Positions 26,556 through 35,767 of a stretch of 61,244 nucleotides of DNA are shown piece after piece (within the stretch, counting starts at the first letter, position 1; every line of letters starts with the position of its first letter). The notes under the pieces are model-generated. The model worked only from the letters and a program-made list of their open reading frames with translations, was not told the DNA's origin and did no database searches. This DNA is from a virus: IMG/VR virus record IMGVR_UViG_3300021335_001271, positions 1 to 61,244 of that record; one strand, written 5' to 3'. The translations under genes were made by a program, and so were the position numbers.

Positions 26556-29500
26556 ATGTCATTACCAAATTGGACTAAGCTCAACGGTGAATTAGCCAAC
26601 ATTGAGGAAAGAGTTAATGTAACACTTCCTATACCATTAGCATCAACTGACGGTATAGAACTAAATGTTATAAGCGGTGAGTTACCTCCAGGATTAAGAA
26701 TTGAAAATTTTAACTTCATTGGAACTCCTTTTGAAGTAGGAAGAACCACAGAATTTGAATTTGTTCTTAGAGCAAGTAACACGGAAGGTATTTCGGACAG
26801 AACATTTACTATTACTGTTAGAGGTGCTGATGAACCTGTGTGGCAAACAAATGAAGGGCCTTTGCCACTAAAAAGAAGTTTTAGAAATCAATATTGGGTA
26901 GATACACTAAACACCTCATGGGGAATATTTGAATCAGTTGATAGCACATATATAGAGCAAAGTGTAACACTTTATGAAAACATTCCTAGTAGAGAAACTG
27001 GCTCTAACGGAGATTGGGCATTTGTAAGTTCAATAGAACAATTTTGGTACAAAATTGGAGGGCGTTGGTATAGAGCAAATGTCACTCAATTACAAGGTGT
27101 TTTAGGCAGTGGTTATACATTTCAAGTTAGTGATAGTGTGCCTAATCCAAATATTGATCAGTTATGGTTCAACACAAATAAAACAAACAATGGATTAAAT
27201 CTTGCACTGAGACGCTGGAATGATGACTTTCAAGTTTGGCAACCTGTACAATATACTGTTTCAAAGACTGCACCTATATCACCGTTTGATGAACAAATAT
27301 GGATACACATTTTTGATGATACATTTGATTGGGTTTTAAAATCATATGATGCAAGAAACAAAAACTGGGAAGTTGTTAAGTTTGTTGATTACGGTCCCAC
27401 TCCGCCTGATAGATTAAATACTGCATTTTTTGTTTTAGATAGTGCTCCAGTTGAATTCCAATTACAGGCTATAGACAGCGATTTACGTGCAGGTGAAAAA
27501 TTAAATTATTACATTGCTGATAATGATGGAGAACTGCCACCAGGTTTAACACTTTCAAGTGATGGACTTATTAGTGGATTTGTAGATCCTGTTTTAGGAC
27601 TAGATATTGATCAAGATCAAGGTTATGACATTGATCCATTTGATACAGGACCAAGTGATTTATTTGTAGCAGACGATAATGGATTTGATAGTTATTTTTA
27701 CGATACTACTTTCTATGGGTTTGCTGAAAGAACAAGACTGCCTAAAAAATTAAATCGTAACTACACATTTACAGTTACAGTAGAAGATGATGTAAGTTTC
27801 AGTAAAAGACAATTCAGCATTTATGTTGTAGGTGATGATTTCTTACGTGCTGATAACACAATTATGAAAGCTGCTACAGGATTATTTACAGCAGATAACA
27901 CATTCCTTAGAAATCCAATTTGGCTTACAAGTGGTAACTTAGGTGTAAAACGTGCAAATAACTTTGTCACACTCTACTTAGATGTGTATGATCCAAATGC
28001 ACTACTAGGAGAAATTAGCTACAACTTACAACCATTTAATGACGATGGTACAGAAAGTGTGCTACCACCGGGTTTAGAACTTGACGGCTTGACTGGTGAA
28101 ATTGCAGGCATTATTCCATATCAGCCGGCGGTATCAAAAGAATATAAATTCACAGTCGAAGCACTAAGACAATTTGTTGATACAGATGATATTGAAGAAA
28201 TCAATACCAGTATTTTTGAAGATACTTTAAGTGGGCGTAGCAATATTAAAATTAGAAAAATAAGCCAAAATGTTGATGATGACGGAATTTCAGACCTACA
28301 AAAACTTTTAGGACAAGAAATTACTATTGATAATTTAGGTTACGTTGTAGAAGAAATTGACGACTTGCCTGAAGAATATGATATAATACAACTAGCAAGA
28401 GAATTAGAACCTTCTTATAAATTCAAAAGAATAAGAACTGCATTTGATGTAGGACGTGATAGTAACTATATGTATATTCTCGATGACTTAGATAATAGAG
28501 TTGAGAATTGGAAGAACAAAACTCTAAATTATAGTGCAAGCGAATCATATAAATTGATAGACGATTTGACAGATATTATTCCGGGAAGCACTACTCCTAA
28601 GATTTGGCACAAAATGGTAAGATATACAATTACCGCAGCAGATAGTGCAGGTGAGCTACAATTTAATTTTAGTGCTATAGGATTAAACGATCCAGGTGAC
28701 GACGATTTATCCTATTGGTTGAGAAAATGGTTGGAATCAGAAGGCATTGATGTTGTAAATTTATATGATCTAATTTCATTAAATGAAAAACAAATTGTTT
28801 TCGATATTCCAAGAAATAGTAACATTGAAAATGTAATTTTGAATCAGAATCTTTTTACAACAGATGATAGCGTTTTAGATAATTTAGAAATACAAAGAAG
28901 CAGACAGTTTTTTAAAGTCTTTGTTGATAATAATTTACAACGTAACTTTTTATTATCAGATAAAGAAAATGAACTATCTGGAGTACAACTTACACTAGGT
29001 GCCGAAGAAGATACATTAATAAGGAAAAAAATTAATGTTACTCAGACTGAAGATGTAAGCACTATAAAAACATTTACTGTGAATGTTATTGGCGAAGTAG
29101 ATAGCACTATAAATTGGATTACAGATAGTGATTTAGGAACTCTACCTGCAAACCGTCCAAGTTATTTAAAATTAGAGGCAACTACTACATTAGTGGGTGC
29201 AAATTTACGTTATGATTTTATTGACGGTAGATTGCCTAACGGAGTAGAACTTAAAAAAGATGGAGAACTTGTAGGAAAAGCAAATCAATTTCCTACAAGC
29301 ACAGAACTCGGCTTAACCGCAATAGACTCACGTGGTACAACTTTTGATGGAAGTACAACTACATTTGATAGAGTCTATACATTCCGTGTATTAGCCAGAG
29401 ATAGATTTGGTTACAGCGCAGCTATAAAAGAATTCACTTTATCTGTAACTGACACAGACGATAAAGTTTATAGTAATGTGTTTATAAAACCTTTCTTAAA

Positions 29501-30485
29501 ATCAAATCAAAAAACTGCATTTTCAGATTTTATTAACAATTATGAAATTTTTCCTCCTGAGTATATTTATAGACCATATGACGAAAACTTTGGAGTGCAA
29601 AAAGATTTAAAAACTTTAGTGTATGCAGGCATTGAAGCTAAGAGTATTAGGAACTTTGCTTCTAGTATAACACTAAATCATAAAAGAAAGAACTTTTATT
29701 TTGGAGAGCTTAAATCGGCTATGGCAAAAGTGCCTGGTACAAACGAAGTATTATATGAAGTAATTTATGTTGAAATTAAAGATCCGGCACAGCCTAGTGT
29801 AGGAGAAACTGCATTATACGCCCAATCAAAAGGCGCAAACAAACTCAGTATTAATGATGTAAAATTAGAAATTAGAGACGATACAACTGCAAGCGAGGAA
29901 GGCACAGAATTGTATGAGATTACAATGCGTGAAGGAGATCCAGTTCGATTTAGTGCCTTAGGAAATCAATTTACAATTATAGGTAGAGCAGACACATATA
30001 TTGTATCAGCAATTGGACAAATAACAATTACTTTACAATCGGGACAAACTGTGGCTGTGAGAAGTAGTGCAAGTAGTTCAAGCGATAGCGGTGATCCATT
30101 TAGATTTAGACCAAAGAGCGAAGTAATTACTGTTGATAACACAGGTATTCAAGCAAGTCAAAATAAAAATGTAAAACGTTGGATTAGTAACATTGGCAAT
30201 ATGCGCAAACGTATAAATGATATAGGTGCAAACGATAGAGAATTTTTACCATTATGGATGCGCACTGCACAAGAAGAATTAGGCAATGAACTAGATTACG
30301 TAACTGCAATGCCACTGTGCTTTGTTAAGCCAGGACTAGCTCAAACTGTAATTGAAAACATTCAAAATAGTCAATTCAATTTTAACCAAATACATTACGA
30401 TATTGATAGATATATTGTAGATAGAACAGAAGAGTCAGACCAAGAACAATTCATAGTTTTTGGAAACTACAAACTAAATGTATAA
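26556..30485 (+). CDS. Large Ig-domain virion protein of 1309 aa
   Basis: Several putative Ig-type (He_PIG-like) units are visible by their GELPPGLxxxxxGxIxGxP pattern: SGELPPGLRIENFNFIGTP near 40, DGELPPGLTLSSDGLISGF near 330, PPGLELDGLTGEIAGI near 510 and DGRLPNGVELKKDGELVGK near 890. The C-terminal 110 residues (WISNIGNMRKRINDIG, EFLPLWMRTAQEELG) are a distinct helical domain conserved in cyanophage structural proteins. It is probably part of the baseplate or long fibre. The ATG directly follows the previous stop. Confidence 0.8.
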   Translation: MSLPNWTKLNGELANIEERVNVTLPIPLASTDGIELNVISGELPPGLRIENFNFIGTPFEVGRTTEFEFVLRASNTEGISDRTFTITVRGADEPVWQTNEGPLPLKRSFRNQYWVDTLNTSWGIFESVDSTYIEQSVTLYENIPSRETGSNGDWAFVSSIEQFWYKIGGRWYRANVTQLQGVLGSGYTFQVSDSVPNPNIDQLWFNTNKTNNGLNLALRRWNDDFQVWQPVQYTVSKTAPISPFDEQIWIHIFDDTFDWVLKSYDARNKNWEVVKFVDYGPTPPDRLNTAFFVLDSAPVEFQLQAIDSDLRAGEKLNYYIADNDGELPPGLTLSSDGLISGFVDPVLGLDIDQDQGYDIDPFDTGPSDLFVADDNGFDSYFYDTTFYGFAERTRLPKKLNRNYTFTVTVEDDVSFSKRQFSIYVVGDDFLRADNTIMKAATGLFTADNTFLRNPIWLTSGNLGVKRANNFVTLYLDVYDPNALLGEISYNLQPFNDDGTESVLPPGLELDGLTGEIAGIIPYQPAVSKEYKFTVEALRQFVDTDDIEEINTSIFEDTLSGRSNIKIRKISQNVDDDGISDLQKLLGQEITIDNLGYVVEEIDDLPEEYDIIQLARELEPSYKFKRIRTAFDVGRDSNYMYILDDLDNRVENWKNKTLNYSASESYKLIDDLTDIIPGSTTPKIWHKMVRYTITAADSAGELQFNFSAIGLNDPGDDDLSYWLRKWLESEGIDVVNLYDLISLNEKQIVFDIPRNSNIENVILNQNLFTTDDSVLDNLEIQRSRQFFKVFVDNNLQRNFLLSDKENELSGVQLTLGAEEDTLIRKKINVTQTEDVSTIKTFTVNVIGEVDSTINWITDSDLGTLPANRPSYLKLEATTTLVGANLRYDFIDGRLPNGVELKKDGELVGKANQFPTSTELGLTAIDSRGTTFDGSTTTFDRVYTFRVLARDRFGYSAAIKEFTLSVTDTDDKVYSNVFIKPFLKSNQKTAFSDFINNYEIFPPEYIYRPYDENFGVQKDLKTLVYAGIEAKSIRNFASSITLNHKRKNFYFGELKSAMAKVPGTNEVLYEVIYVEIKDPAQPSVGETALYAQSKGANKLSINDVKLEIRDDTTASEEGTELYEITMREGDPVRFSALGNQFTIIGRADTYIVSAIGQITITLQSGQTVAVRSSASSSSDSGDPFRFRPKSEVITVDNTGIQASQNKNVKRWISNIGNMRKRINDIGANDREFLPLWMRTAQEELGNELDYVTAMPLCFVKPGLAQTVIENIQNSQFNFNQIHYDIDRYIVDRTEESDQEQFIVFGNYKLNV

Positions 30486-30488
30486 ATA
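30481..30488 (+). promoter_or_regulatory. T4-type late promoter TATAAATA
   Basis: A perfect octamer overlaps the TAA stop at 30483-30485, followed by AGAGAGGA and the ATG at 30511. Confidence 0.7.
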
Positions 30489-30510
30489 CATACACTAGAG
30501 AGGATTAATT

Positions 30511-31119
30511 ATGGCAAGTAATATTGTACCAGATACTATAGATGATGCTTATCCAGTTGCTGGACAGGATAACGACTCACAAGGTTTTAGAGATAATTTT
30601 AATATTATTAAGACAAACTTCACTTATGCAAAAAGTGAAATTGAAACTCTGCAGGACAATACTGCTAAAACTAATGCTGATAATGTATTTTTTGAAAATA
30701 CAAACTCTAGATATGTGAGCAAGCAAGAATCAATCAAATTTGCAGATGTTGGCGAAAGAGTTGCCGACTACGAAGTAGATTTATCATTAGGTCATCATTT
30801 TGCAATTACAAATGATGCTGCTAGAACATTAACTTTTGCAGGCTGGACAGACCATGGCGAGGATGTAGCAGAATATCAAGAAATGATTGTTCATCTCACA
30901 GGCAACGGTGTATCACCACATGTGATTGCCTTTGCAGGTAAAAATGCAGCAGGAACCGCATCTGAAAATCTTTACGTGCAAGATAATGCAGCATTCGGCG
31001 GCGCTGCACAAGTTACTATGAGTACTAACGATACTGATGTACATGTGGTAAAAGCATACACATATGATCAAGGTGCAAATATCTTTTTTGAATATATTGG
31101 TAAGTTTATTAGAACATAA
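30511..31119 (+). CDS. Tail-associated structural protein of 202 aa
   Basis: The N-terminus (ASNIVPDTIDDAYPVAGQDN, DSQGFRDNF, KTNFTYAKSEIE) is a well-conserved motif of T4-like marine phage structural proteins and parallels the docking module of the fibre genes. The C-terminal half is beta-rich (ITNDAARTLTFAGW). It has its own late promoter and couples to the next gene by a one-base stop/start overlap. Confidence 0.75.
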   Translation: MASNIVPDTIDDAYPVAGQDNDSQGFRDNFNIIKTNFTYAKSEIETLQDNTAKTNADNVFFENTNSRYVSKQESIKFADVGERVADYEVDLSLGHHFAITNDAARTLTFAGWTDHGEDVAEYQEMIVHLTGNGVSPHVIAFAGKNAAGTASENLYVQDNAAFGGAAQVTMSTNDTDVHVVKAYTYDQGANIFFEYIGKFIRT

Positions 31120-31355
31120 TGATTCATCCTCATGAACACGAAATAAAAAATTACACAGACGCACAGCTTGAGCAAAAATTGCTCAAGTTAAATCATATGT
31201 ATTTTATGACTGACAACCAAGAAATGCGTCAGCAAATGATACTGCTTATTGATGGCTACAAATTAGAACTTGAAGCACGTAGAGCAGCAGCAAGATTAAA
31301 ACAAGAACAAGACCAAGGCGAAAATCCTCTTGACGATTTAATCAATGTAAGTTAA
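31119..31355 (+). CDS. Conserved 78-aa phage protein
   Basis: This is a charged, helical protein (QLEQKLLKLNHMYFMTDNQE, QQMILLIDGYKLELEAR). I recognise it as a conserved small protein beside the fibre genes of T4-like marine phages. No catalytic motif is present. It overlaps the upstream stop by one base. Confidence 0.65.
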   Translation: MIHPHEHEIKNYTDAQLEQKLLKLNHMYFMTDNQEMRQQMILLIDGYKLELEARRAAARLKQEQDQGENPLDDLINVS

Positions 31356-31358
31356 AAT
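31330..31358 (+). promoter_or_regulatory. Sigma-70 type promoter, likely leaderless start
   Basis: TTGACG (31330-31335), 17-base spacer, TAAAAT (31353-31358). The ATG at 31365 falls at the expected transcription start. Confidence 0.7.
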
Positions 31359-31364
31359 AGGTAT

Positions 31365-31889
31365 ATGCTATTGAAAACTGATGACTTAGGTATCCCACGA
31401 TTTACAAATCGCGATTTGATCGATATGATTTATAGTGGCAATGTAGAAAAGTGCCACGTTGTTCTCTGTGATCAAAATGATGATGTAGATAAGTTTAACA
31501 CTGCAATGCAAGCGCAAGGTATGAGCCCATTGCAAAAGTATATCCCGCTAGATGTAGATCAAAAGACTTTTGATGGTGTGTGTCAAAGTGAATGGTTTAT
31601 GCCACAAGAATATAAAGAACTTGATGTTTATACATTTGTAATGAACAAAGCAGGTGATGATTTAGCAGAATTAGAAAGAGTTGAAGAAGAACTTGCACAA
31701 TTTAAAGTACGAGGTATGGACAACTTGCTACGCTATATGATCTATCTTGTAGATTTTATGCGTGAGAATGGGATTGTATGGGGTGTAGGACGTGGATCAA
31801 GTGTAGCAAGTTATGTGTTGTATTTGATAGGCGTGCATCGCATAGATAGTGTCAAGTATGATTTAGATTGGCGTGAATTCTTACGATGA
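31365..31889 (+). CDS. DNA polymerase III alpha-subunit-like fragment
   Basis: This 174-aa protein ends with VWGVGRGSSVASYVLYLIGV followed by DSVKYDLDWREFL. That matches the bacterial PolIII alpha (DnaE) segment GRGSAAGSLVxYxLGIT...DPLxYxLxFERFL, a nucleotide-binding part of the catalytic palm. The remainder of DnaE is absent, so it cannot be a polymerase on its own. I recall related short proteins in T4-like cyanophages. It has its own promoter and a four-base overlap with the following radical SAM gene. Confidence 0.75.
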   Translation: MLLKTDDLGIPRFTNRDLIDMIYSGNVEKCHVVLCDQNDDVDKFNTAMQAQGMSPLQKYIPLDVDQKTFDGVCQSEWFMPQEYKELDVYTFVMNKAGDDLAELERVEEELAQFKVRGMDNLLRYMIYLVDFMRENGIVWGVGRGSSVASYVLYLIGVHRIDSVKYDLDWREFLR

Positions 31890-32746
31890 AACACTTCGTA
31901 GAAATGGGGCAATGGTATATTACCCATACTTGCAATCTCAGTTGTGAAAATTGTTTAAGTTATAATAACTATAAAATCGGCGGTCACGAACGTTGGGAGG
32001 ACAATGAAGAATTTGTCAAACTGTGGAGCGAGCGTGTATATATAGAAGATTGCAGTATCATAGGCGGAGAACCTTTTGCTAATCCTGATATACACAAATG
32101 GGCAATGGGTGTGCGCAAATACTTTGATACAAAAGATTTAAAAGTTTGCACAAACGGAACATACTTAGAACATCACATAGATAATATTAAACAATGGATT
32201 GACAATGGTATTGTGTTAGAAATACAATATCACGATCCTATGCACAAGCAAAAAATAGACGTTGCTATAAAACAAATACTAGGCAGCAATACACATAAAA
32301 TCACAGGACGAGATTGGCAGGGCGATCCAGATTACTATGACGAATTTGATGAAATTTATTTTGTAGATAATCGTGTGGCTATATTGGTTGTTGCCAGTTT
32401 TGAATTTTATACACATACAATTGACGGTACAGGTGATGCAGAATTTACACACAAGTTTTGTGCGTGGCGTGACTGTCATTATTTTTACCGTGGCGAGTTG
32501 TACAAATGCGGTGCATTGGTTGGCGCACAAGGTATGGCAGAAAAATTTGATCTGCTTAACAAAGACATAATTACACAGTACAAACCAGTTAATGTTTTTG
32601 ACAATGATTTAAGCAGTGCAATTAAACAACTGCAAAAGAGTGTTCCGCAGTGTGCTATGTGCAATACAAAGAAAATGTTGAACAAAACTTTTCCTGTTAG
32701 CCTAAAGAAAGTTGAATATGAACCTATACCTAGTGCAAGCCAGTGA
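31886..32746 (+). CDS. Radical SAM enzyme, WYITHTCNL-type
   Basis: This 286-aa protein has CNLSCENC (Cys16, 20, 23) and IIGGEPFANPD around 58-68. The C-terminal half has FCAWRDCHYF, LYKCGALVGAQG and QCAMCNTKK, a SPASM-like cysteine set for auxiliary clusters. It closely resembles the proteins at 37096 and 61003 in layout and motifs. It overlaps the PolIII-like gene (ATGA) and the B12 radical SAM gene. The substrate is unknown. Confidence 0.9.
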   Translation: MKHFVEMGQWYITHTCNLSCENCLSYNNYKIGGHERWEDNEEFVKLWSERVYIEDCSIIGGEPFANPDIHKWAMGVRKYFDTKDLKVCTNGTYLEHHIDNIKQWIDNGIVLEIQYHDPMHKQKIDVAIKQILGSNTHKITGRDWQGDPDYYDEFDEIYFVDNRVAILVVASFEFYTHTIDGTGDAEFTHKFCAWRDCHYFYRGELYKCGALVGAQGMAEKFDLLNKDIITQYKPVNVFDNDLSSAIKQLQKSVPQCAMCNTKKMLNKTFPVSLKKVEYEPIPSASQ

Positions 32747-34571
32747 CAATCATGGACCTAATAAGTTTTTACCACTTGCTATAGGTTATCAATGGTGCTA
32801 TGGTAAAAATGACAACTGGACACTAAAAGACGTACTAATAGAAAAAACAGCACCTGTGGATTATGTAGCAACTATGGAATCTCCTGATCTAGTTGCTATG
32901 AGCAGTTATATATGGAATTGGGAATACAATAGAGAACTAGCAAAACAAATCAAACGTAAATTTAGACAGTGCAAGGTCATCACAGGTGGACCACAAATAA
33001 ACAAATACGATCCAGACTTTTTTGACAAGCACCCTATGTTTGATGCGTTTGTGCATGGTGAAGGCGAAGAAGCATTTAAAAGCATATTAGCAGGAGATGA
33101 TTGGGAAACTATATCAAATGTACAAACACTGTACCATATGCCAGAGCCAGCAGTGCGTAGGAAAAACATAAATGATATACCTAGTCCTATACTAGAAGGG
33201 TTTTATGAACCTATTATGGCAAAGTATCCAAAAGACACAATGTTCCAAGTTACTTGGGAAAGTTTGCGTGGTTGTCCTTATCATTGCAGTTTTTGTGATA
33301 TAGGTGAAGACTATTGGAATAAACTTACACTGTTTGCTATGGAACGTTGCAAAGCTGAAATAGAATGGATGGGTAAAAATCGTATTGAATATGTAAGTGT
33401 GTGTGATAGCAATTGGGGAATGTTAGATAGAGATTATGAACTTACTCAATATGTGCTAGATACAAAGAAAAAATATGGATACCCCAAGTGGTGGGATGCC
33501 ACGTGGAGCAAAAACAATTTAGATAAAAATTATGCTATTGCAAAAGCAGCAAACGAAAGCGGTGAAAACATATTCAAAGGCATAACTGTGGCACTGCAAA
33601 GTTTTAATGAAAACACACTACAAATTGTAGATAGATTTAATTTAGATTTTGACACACTTAAAACATACTTTGACAAATACAAAGCAGATGGCATTCCTAC
33701 ATACAGTGAATTGATTTGGCCATTACCCGGAGAAACATTTGATACACTAAAGTCTGGCATACAACAGCTTATAGATGCTGGGCAAGAAAACTATTTGATG
33801 ATACACCCGTTGGTAGTTACAGACAACTCACCAATGGGTAACAAAACTTATCAACAGCAGCACAATTTAGATGTGCGTAAAATTGCATTAGACACAGTTT
33901 ATTTAGGTGCAGATGAAAAGTATATCACAGAATACACAGATGTTGTTTATGCCACAGGCACAGCAGATCATGAAACAGTGATACAAGGACATTTGTACAG
34001 TTGGCTGGTGATATTGATGCACTACTACGGTTGGGGACATTACCTAAGCCGTTACATAAAAAACACAGTAGGTGAAAGCGAAACTGACTTGTATTTGAGG
34101 TTGTTTAATTGGATAAAGAAAAACACGCATACTTGGTTATACAGTGAGTATGCAGCAACAAAAAAATGCTTTGAAGATGTATATGCAAAACGTGCATTAT
34201 GGGGCAGACAAGTATTGGGCAATGATGATATATTTTGGGAATACAAAGGTGCAAGCAGTATTAGAATACACGAAAACAGATTTGACTTCCAAAGAGAAAT
34301 GGAATGGTTTTTAAGTGAGAACTTTGCAGGTATAAATACTCGTGCGATTATGATGTGTAATTTAATAATGTGTAGAGATAGGGATATGGAATATCCTTTT
34401 GATATGAGAGTAGATAGAAAAGTTGCAAAAGCAATGTATGGTATAAATGCAAACTATGTAACAATCGATCATCATGACAAAGGAAACACTGGCAATTATT
34501 TTAACACAGCATATCATTATCAAAGGAAAAACGGATATTGGCGCTGTTCAATATCTGAATTTTGGACTTGA
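32718..34571 (+). CDS. B12-binding-domain radical SAM enzyme
   Basis: I chose the ATG at 32718 over a TTG at 32712. Residues 1-130 form a cobalamin-binding-like Rossmann domain (VAMSSYIWNW, CKVITGGPQ, FVHGEGEEAF). The radical SAM core follows, with LRGCPYHCSFCD (Cys186, 190, 193). The long C-terminal part (to residue 617) is unassigned. Class B radical SAM enzymes methylate carbons or rearrange rings. The DxHxxG motif that provides the lower axial His is not obvious. It overlaps the preceding radical SAM gene by 29 bases. Confidence 0.88.
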   Translation: MNLYLVQASDNHGPNKFLPLAIGYQWCYGKNDNWTLKDVLIEKTAPVDYVATMESPDLVAMSSYIWNWEYNRELAKQIKRKFRQCKVITGGPQINKYDPDFFDKHPMFDAFVHGEGEEAFKSILAGDDWETISNVQTLYHMPEPAVRRKNINDIPSPILEGFYEPIMAKYPKDTMFQVTWESLRGCPYHCSFCDIGEDYWNKLTLFAMERCKAEIEWMGKNRIEYVSVCDSNWGMLDRDYELTQYVLDTKKKYGYPKWWDATWSKNNLDKNYAIAKAANESGENIFKGITVALQSFNENTLQIVDRFNLDFDTLKTYFDKYKADGIPTYSELIWPLPGETFDTLKSGIQQLIDAGQENYLMIHPLVVTDNSPMGNKTYQQQHNLDVRKIALDTVYLGADEKYITEYTDVVYATGTADHETVIQGHLYSWLVILMHYYGWGHYLSRYIKNTVGESETDLYLRLFNWIKKNTHTWLYSEYAATKKCFEDVYAKRALWGRQVLGNDDIFWEYKGASSIRIHENRFDFQREMEWFLSENFAGINTRAIMMCNLIMCRDRDMEYPFDMRVDRKVAKAMYGINANYVTIDHHDKGNTGNYFNTAYHYQRKNGYWRCSISEFWT

Positions 34572-34596
34572 CAAATATCATAAGTAATTGTAATAT
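34568..34596 (+). promoter_or_regulatory. Sigma-70 type promoter nested on a stop codon
   Basis: TTGACA (34568-34573), 17-base spacer, TAATAT (34591-34596). The TGA stop at 34569-34571 is inside the -35 hexamer. Confidence 0.7.
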
Positions 34597-34612
34597 GCAA
34601 AAGGAGAGAGAA

Positions 34613-35029
34613 ATGCCAATGAAAAATAAGGGTCGTAAGACTTATAGAAGTATGCAAGGCAAAGTGGTTGATCTTGATTTGTTAATCAAGCGCAACGAAC
34701 TGACTCCTGCTGTAGGAAATGCAAAAGTAAATGCTAGAGGCGATGAATTAGGACCTGGTGGTAAGATTGTAAAAAAACGTGAAGAAGTAATCAAAGAGTA
34801 TTACAATCAAGCACCAGTAGCACACCAATCAAAGAAGAAAGAATTATCTGAAGCAGAAGCAGCAGAGTTAGAAGAATTTGATAGCGAGCCTGTTCCTCCA
34901 AAACCTGCTCCTAAAGTTGAAGCAAAAAAGCCTGCTCCTAAAAAAGCAGAGCCTGCTAAAATTGTAGAAGTAGAAGAAGACGAATGGGTAGAAGATGAAG
35001 ATGGTAACTTTGTAAAGAAAGGTGATTAA
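34613..35029 (+). CDS. Conserved phage protein with Pro/Lys/Glu-rich tail
   Basis: The ATG at 34613 follows AAGGAGAGAG. The 138-aa protein has a conserved N-terminal half (TYRSMQGKVVDLDLLIKRNE, VGNAKVNARGDELGPGGKI) that I recognise from T4-like marine phages next to the co-chaperonin gene. The C-terminal half is acidic and Pro/Lys-rich (PKPAPKVEAKKPAPKKAEPA), likely disordered. It overlaps the co-chaperonin gene by one base. The function is unknown. Confidence 0.7.
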   Translation: MPMKNKGRKTYRSMQGKVVDLDLLIKRNELTPAVGNAKVNARGDELGPGGKIVKKREEVIKEYYNQAPVAHQSKKKELSEAEAAELEEFDSEPVPPKPAPKVEAKKPAPKKAEPAKIVEVEEDEWVEDEDGNFVKKGD

Positions 35030-35406
35030 TGAGCGAAGGAATGGGTGGTGGATTTAAAGTCACACCAAAAATTAAAGGCAAACTCAGCCCAATTAGAAAT
35101 AGAGTAATTGTAAGGGATATGCACTTCGGTGAACAAGTCACCCGTAGTGGACTTATCCTAACAGGCGACGATGGTACAACTAGAGGTATCTATCCACGCT
35201 GGTGTCGTGTACATGCAAAAGGTCCAGAAAACACAGATGATTACAATGTAGGTGATTGGATCCTAGTTGAACATGGTCGTTGGACAAGAGGCGTAGATGT
35301 TGACGAAGGCGACGGAGAATCAACACTGCGTATGGTAGAAGCAGAAAGCATTATGGGCTGGAGTAAAGAAAAACCAGATGATGTTTTTATTGGTGAAGAG
35401 GCATAA
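35029..35406 (+). CDS. GroES-like co-chaperonin (gp31 type)
   Basis: This 125-aa protein has the GroES-type barrel pattern (LSPIRNRVIVRDMHFGEQVT, RSGLILTGDDG as mobile loop, VGDWILVEHGRWTRGV). In T4, gp31 replaces host GroES on GroEL to fold the major capsid protein. The mobile loop sequence and the length fit phage co-chaperonins. It sits in a four-gene run with a MazG-like and a Bax-inhibitor-type gene. Confidence 0.85.
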   Translation: MSEGMGGGFKVTPKIKGKLSPIRNRVIVRDMHFGEQVTRSGLILTGDDGTTRGIYPRWCRVHAKGPENTDDYNVGDWILVEHGRWTRGVDVDEGDGESTLRMVEAESIMGWSKEKPDDVFIGEEA

Positions 35407-35766
35407 ATGACAAATCCATTTGCAGATATTGAACGCTTTGGCTCGGCGTGTGATCAAGAGCCATCAGAAGCAAACTATGATATGTATCTCGGTCTTATTG
35501 CAGAGGAATATACCGAACTTGCAGATGCTATAGCAGCAGATGATCGTGTAGAACAACTAGACGCACTAATTGACATATTAGTTGTTACCATGGGTGCTAT
35601 TCGTGCTGGCGGCTATGACGGAGAAGGTGCTTGGAAGGAAGTAATGGATACAAACTTTGCTAAGATTGATCCAGTCACTGGCAAAGTTCGCAAACGTGAA
35701 GATGGCAAGGTATTGAAGCCAGAAGGATGGAAGGCTCCAGAACTTGCACAGTTTATAGGAGACTAA
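35407..35766 (+). CDS. MazG/PRA-PH-like nucleotide pyrophosphohydrolase
   Basis: This 119-aa all-alpha protein has LIAEEYTELADAI and LDALIDILVVT, the ExxE and DxxxD metal-binding pairs of the MazG superfamily. These enzymes hydrolyse nucleotide triphosphates to monophosphates. Phage versions may alter nucleotide pools or alarmones. It starts one base after the co-chaperonin stop. A second MazG-like protein is at 38730. Confidence 0.85.
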   Translation: MTNPFADIERFGSACDQEPSEANYDMYLGLIAEEYTELADAIAADDRVEQLDALIDILVVTMGAIRAGGYDGEGAWKEVMDTNFAKIDPVTGKVRKREDGKVLKPEGWKAPELAQFIGD

Positions 35767-35767
35767 T

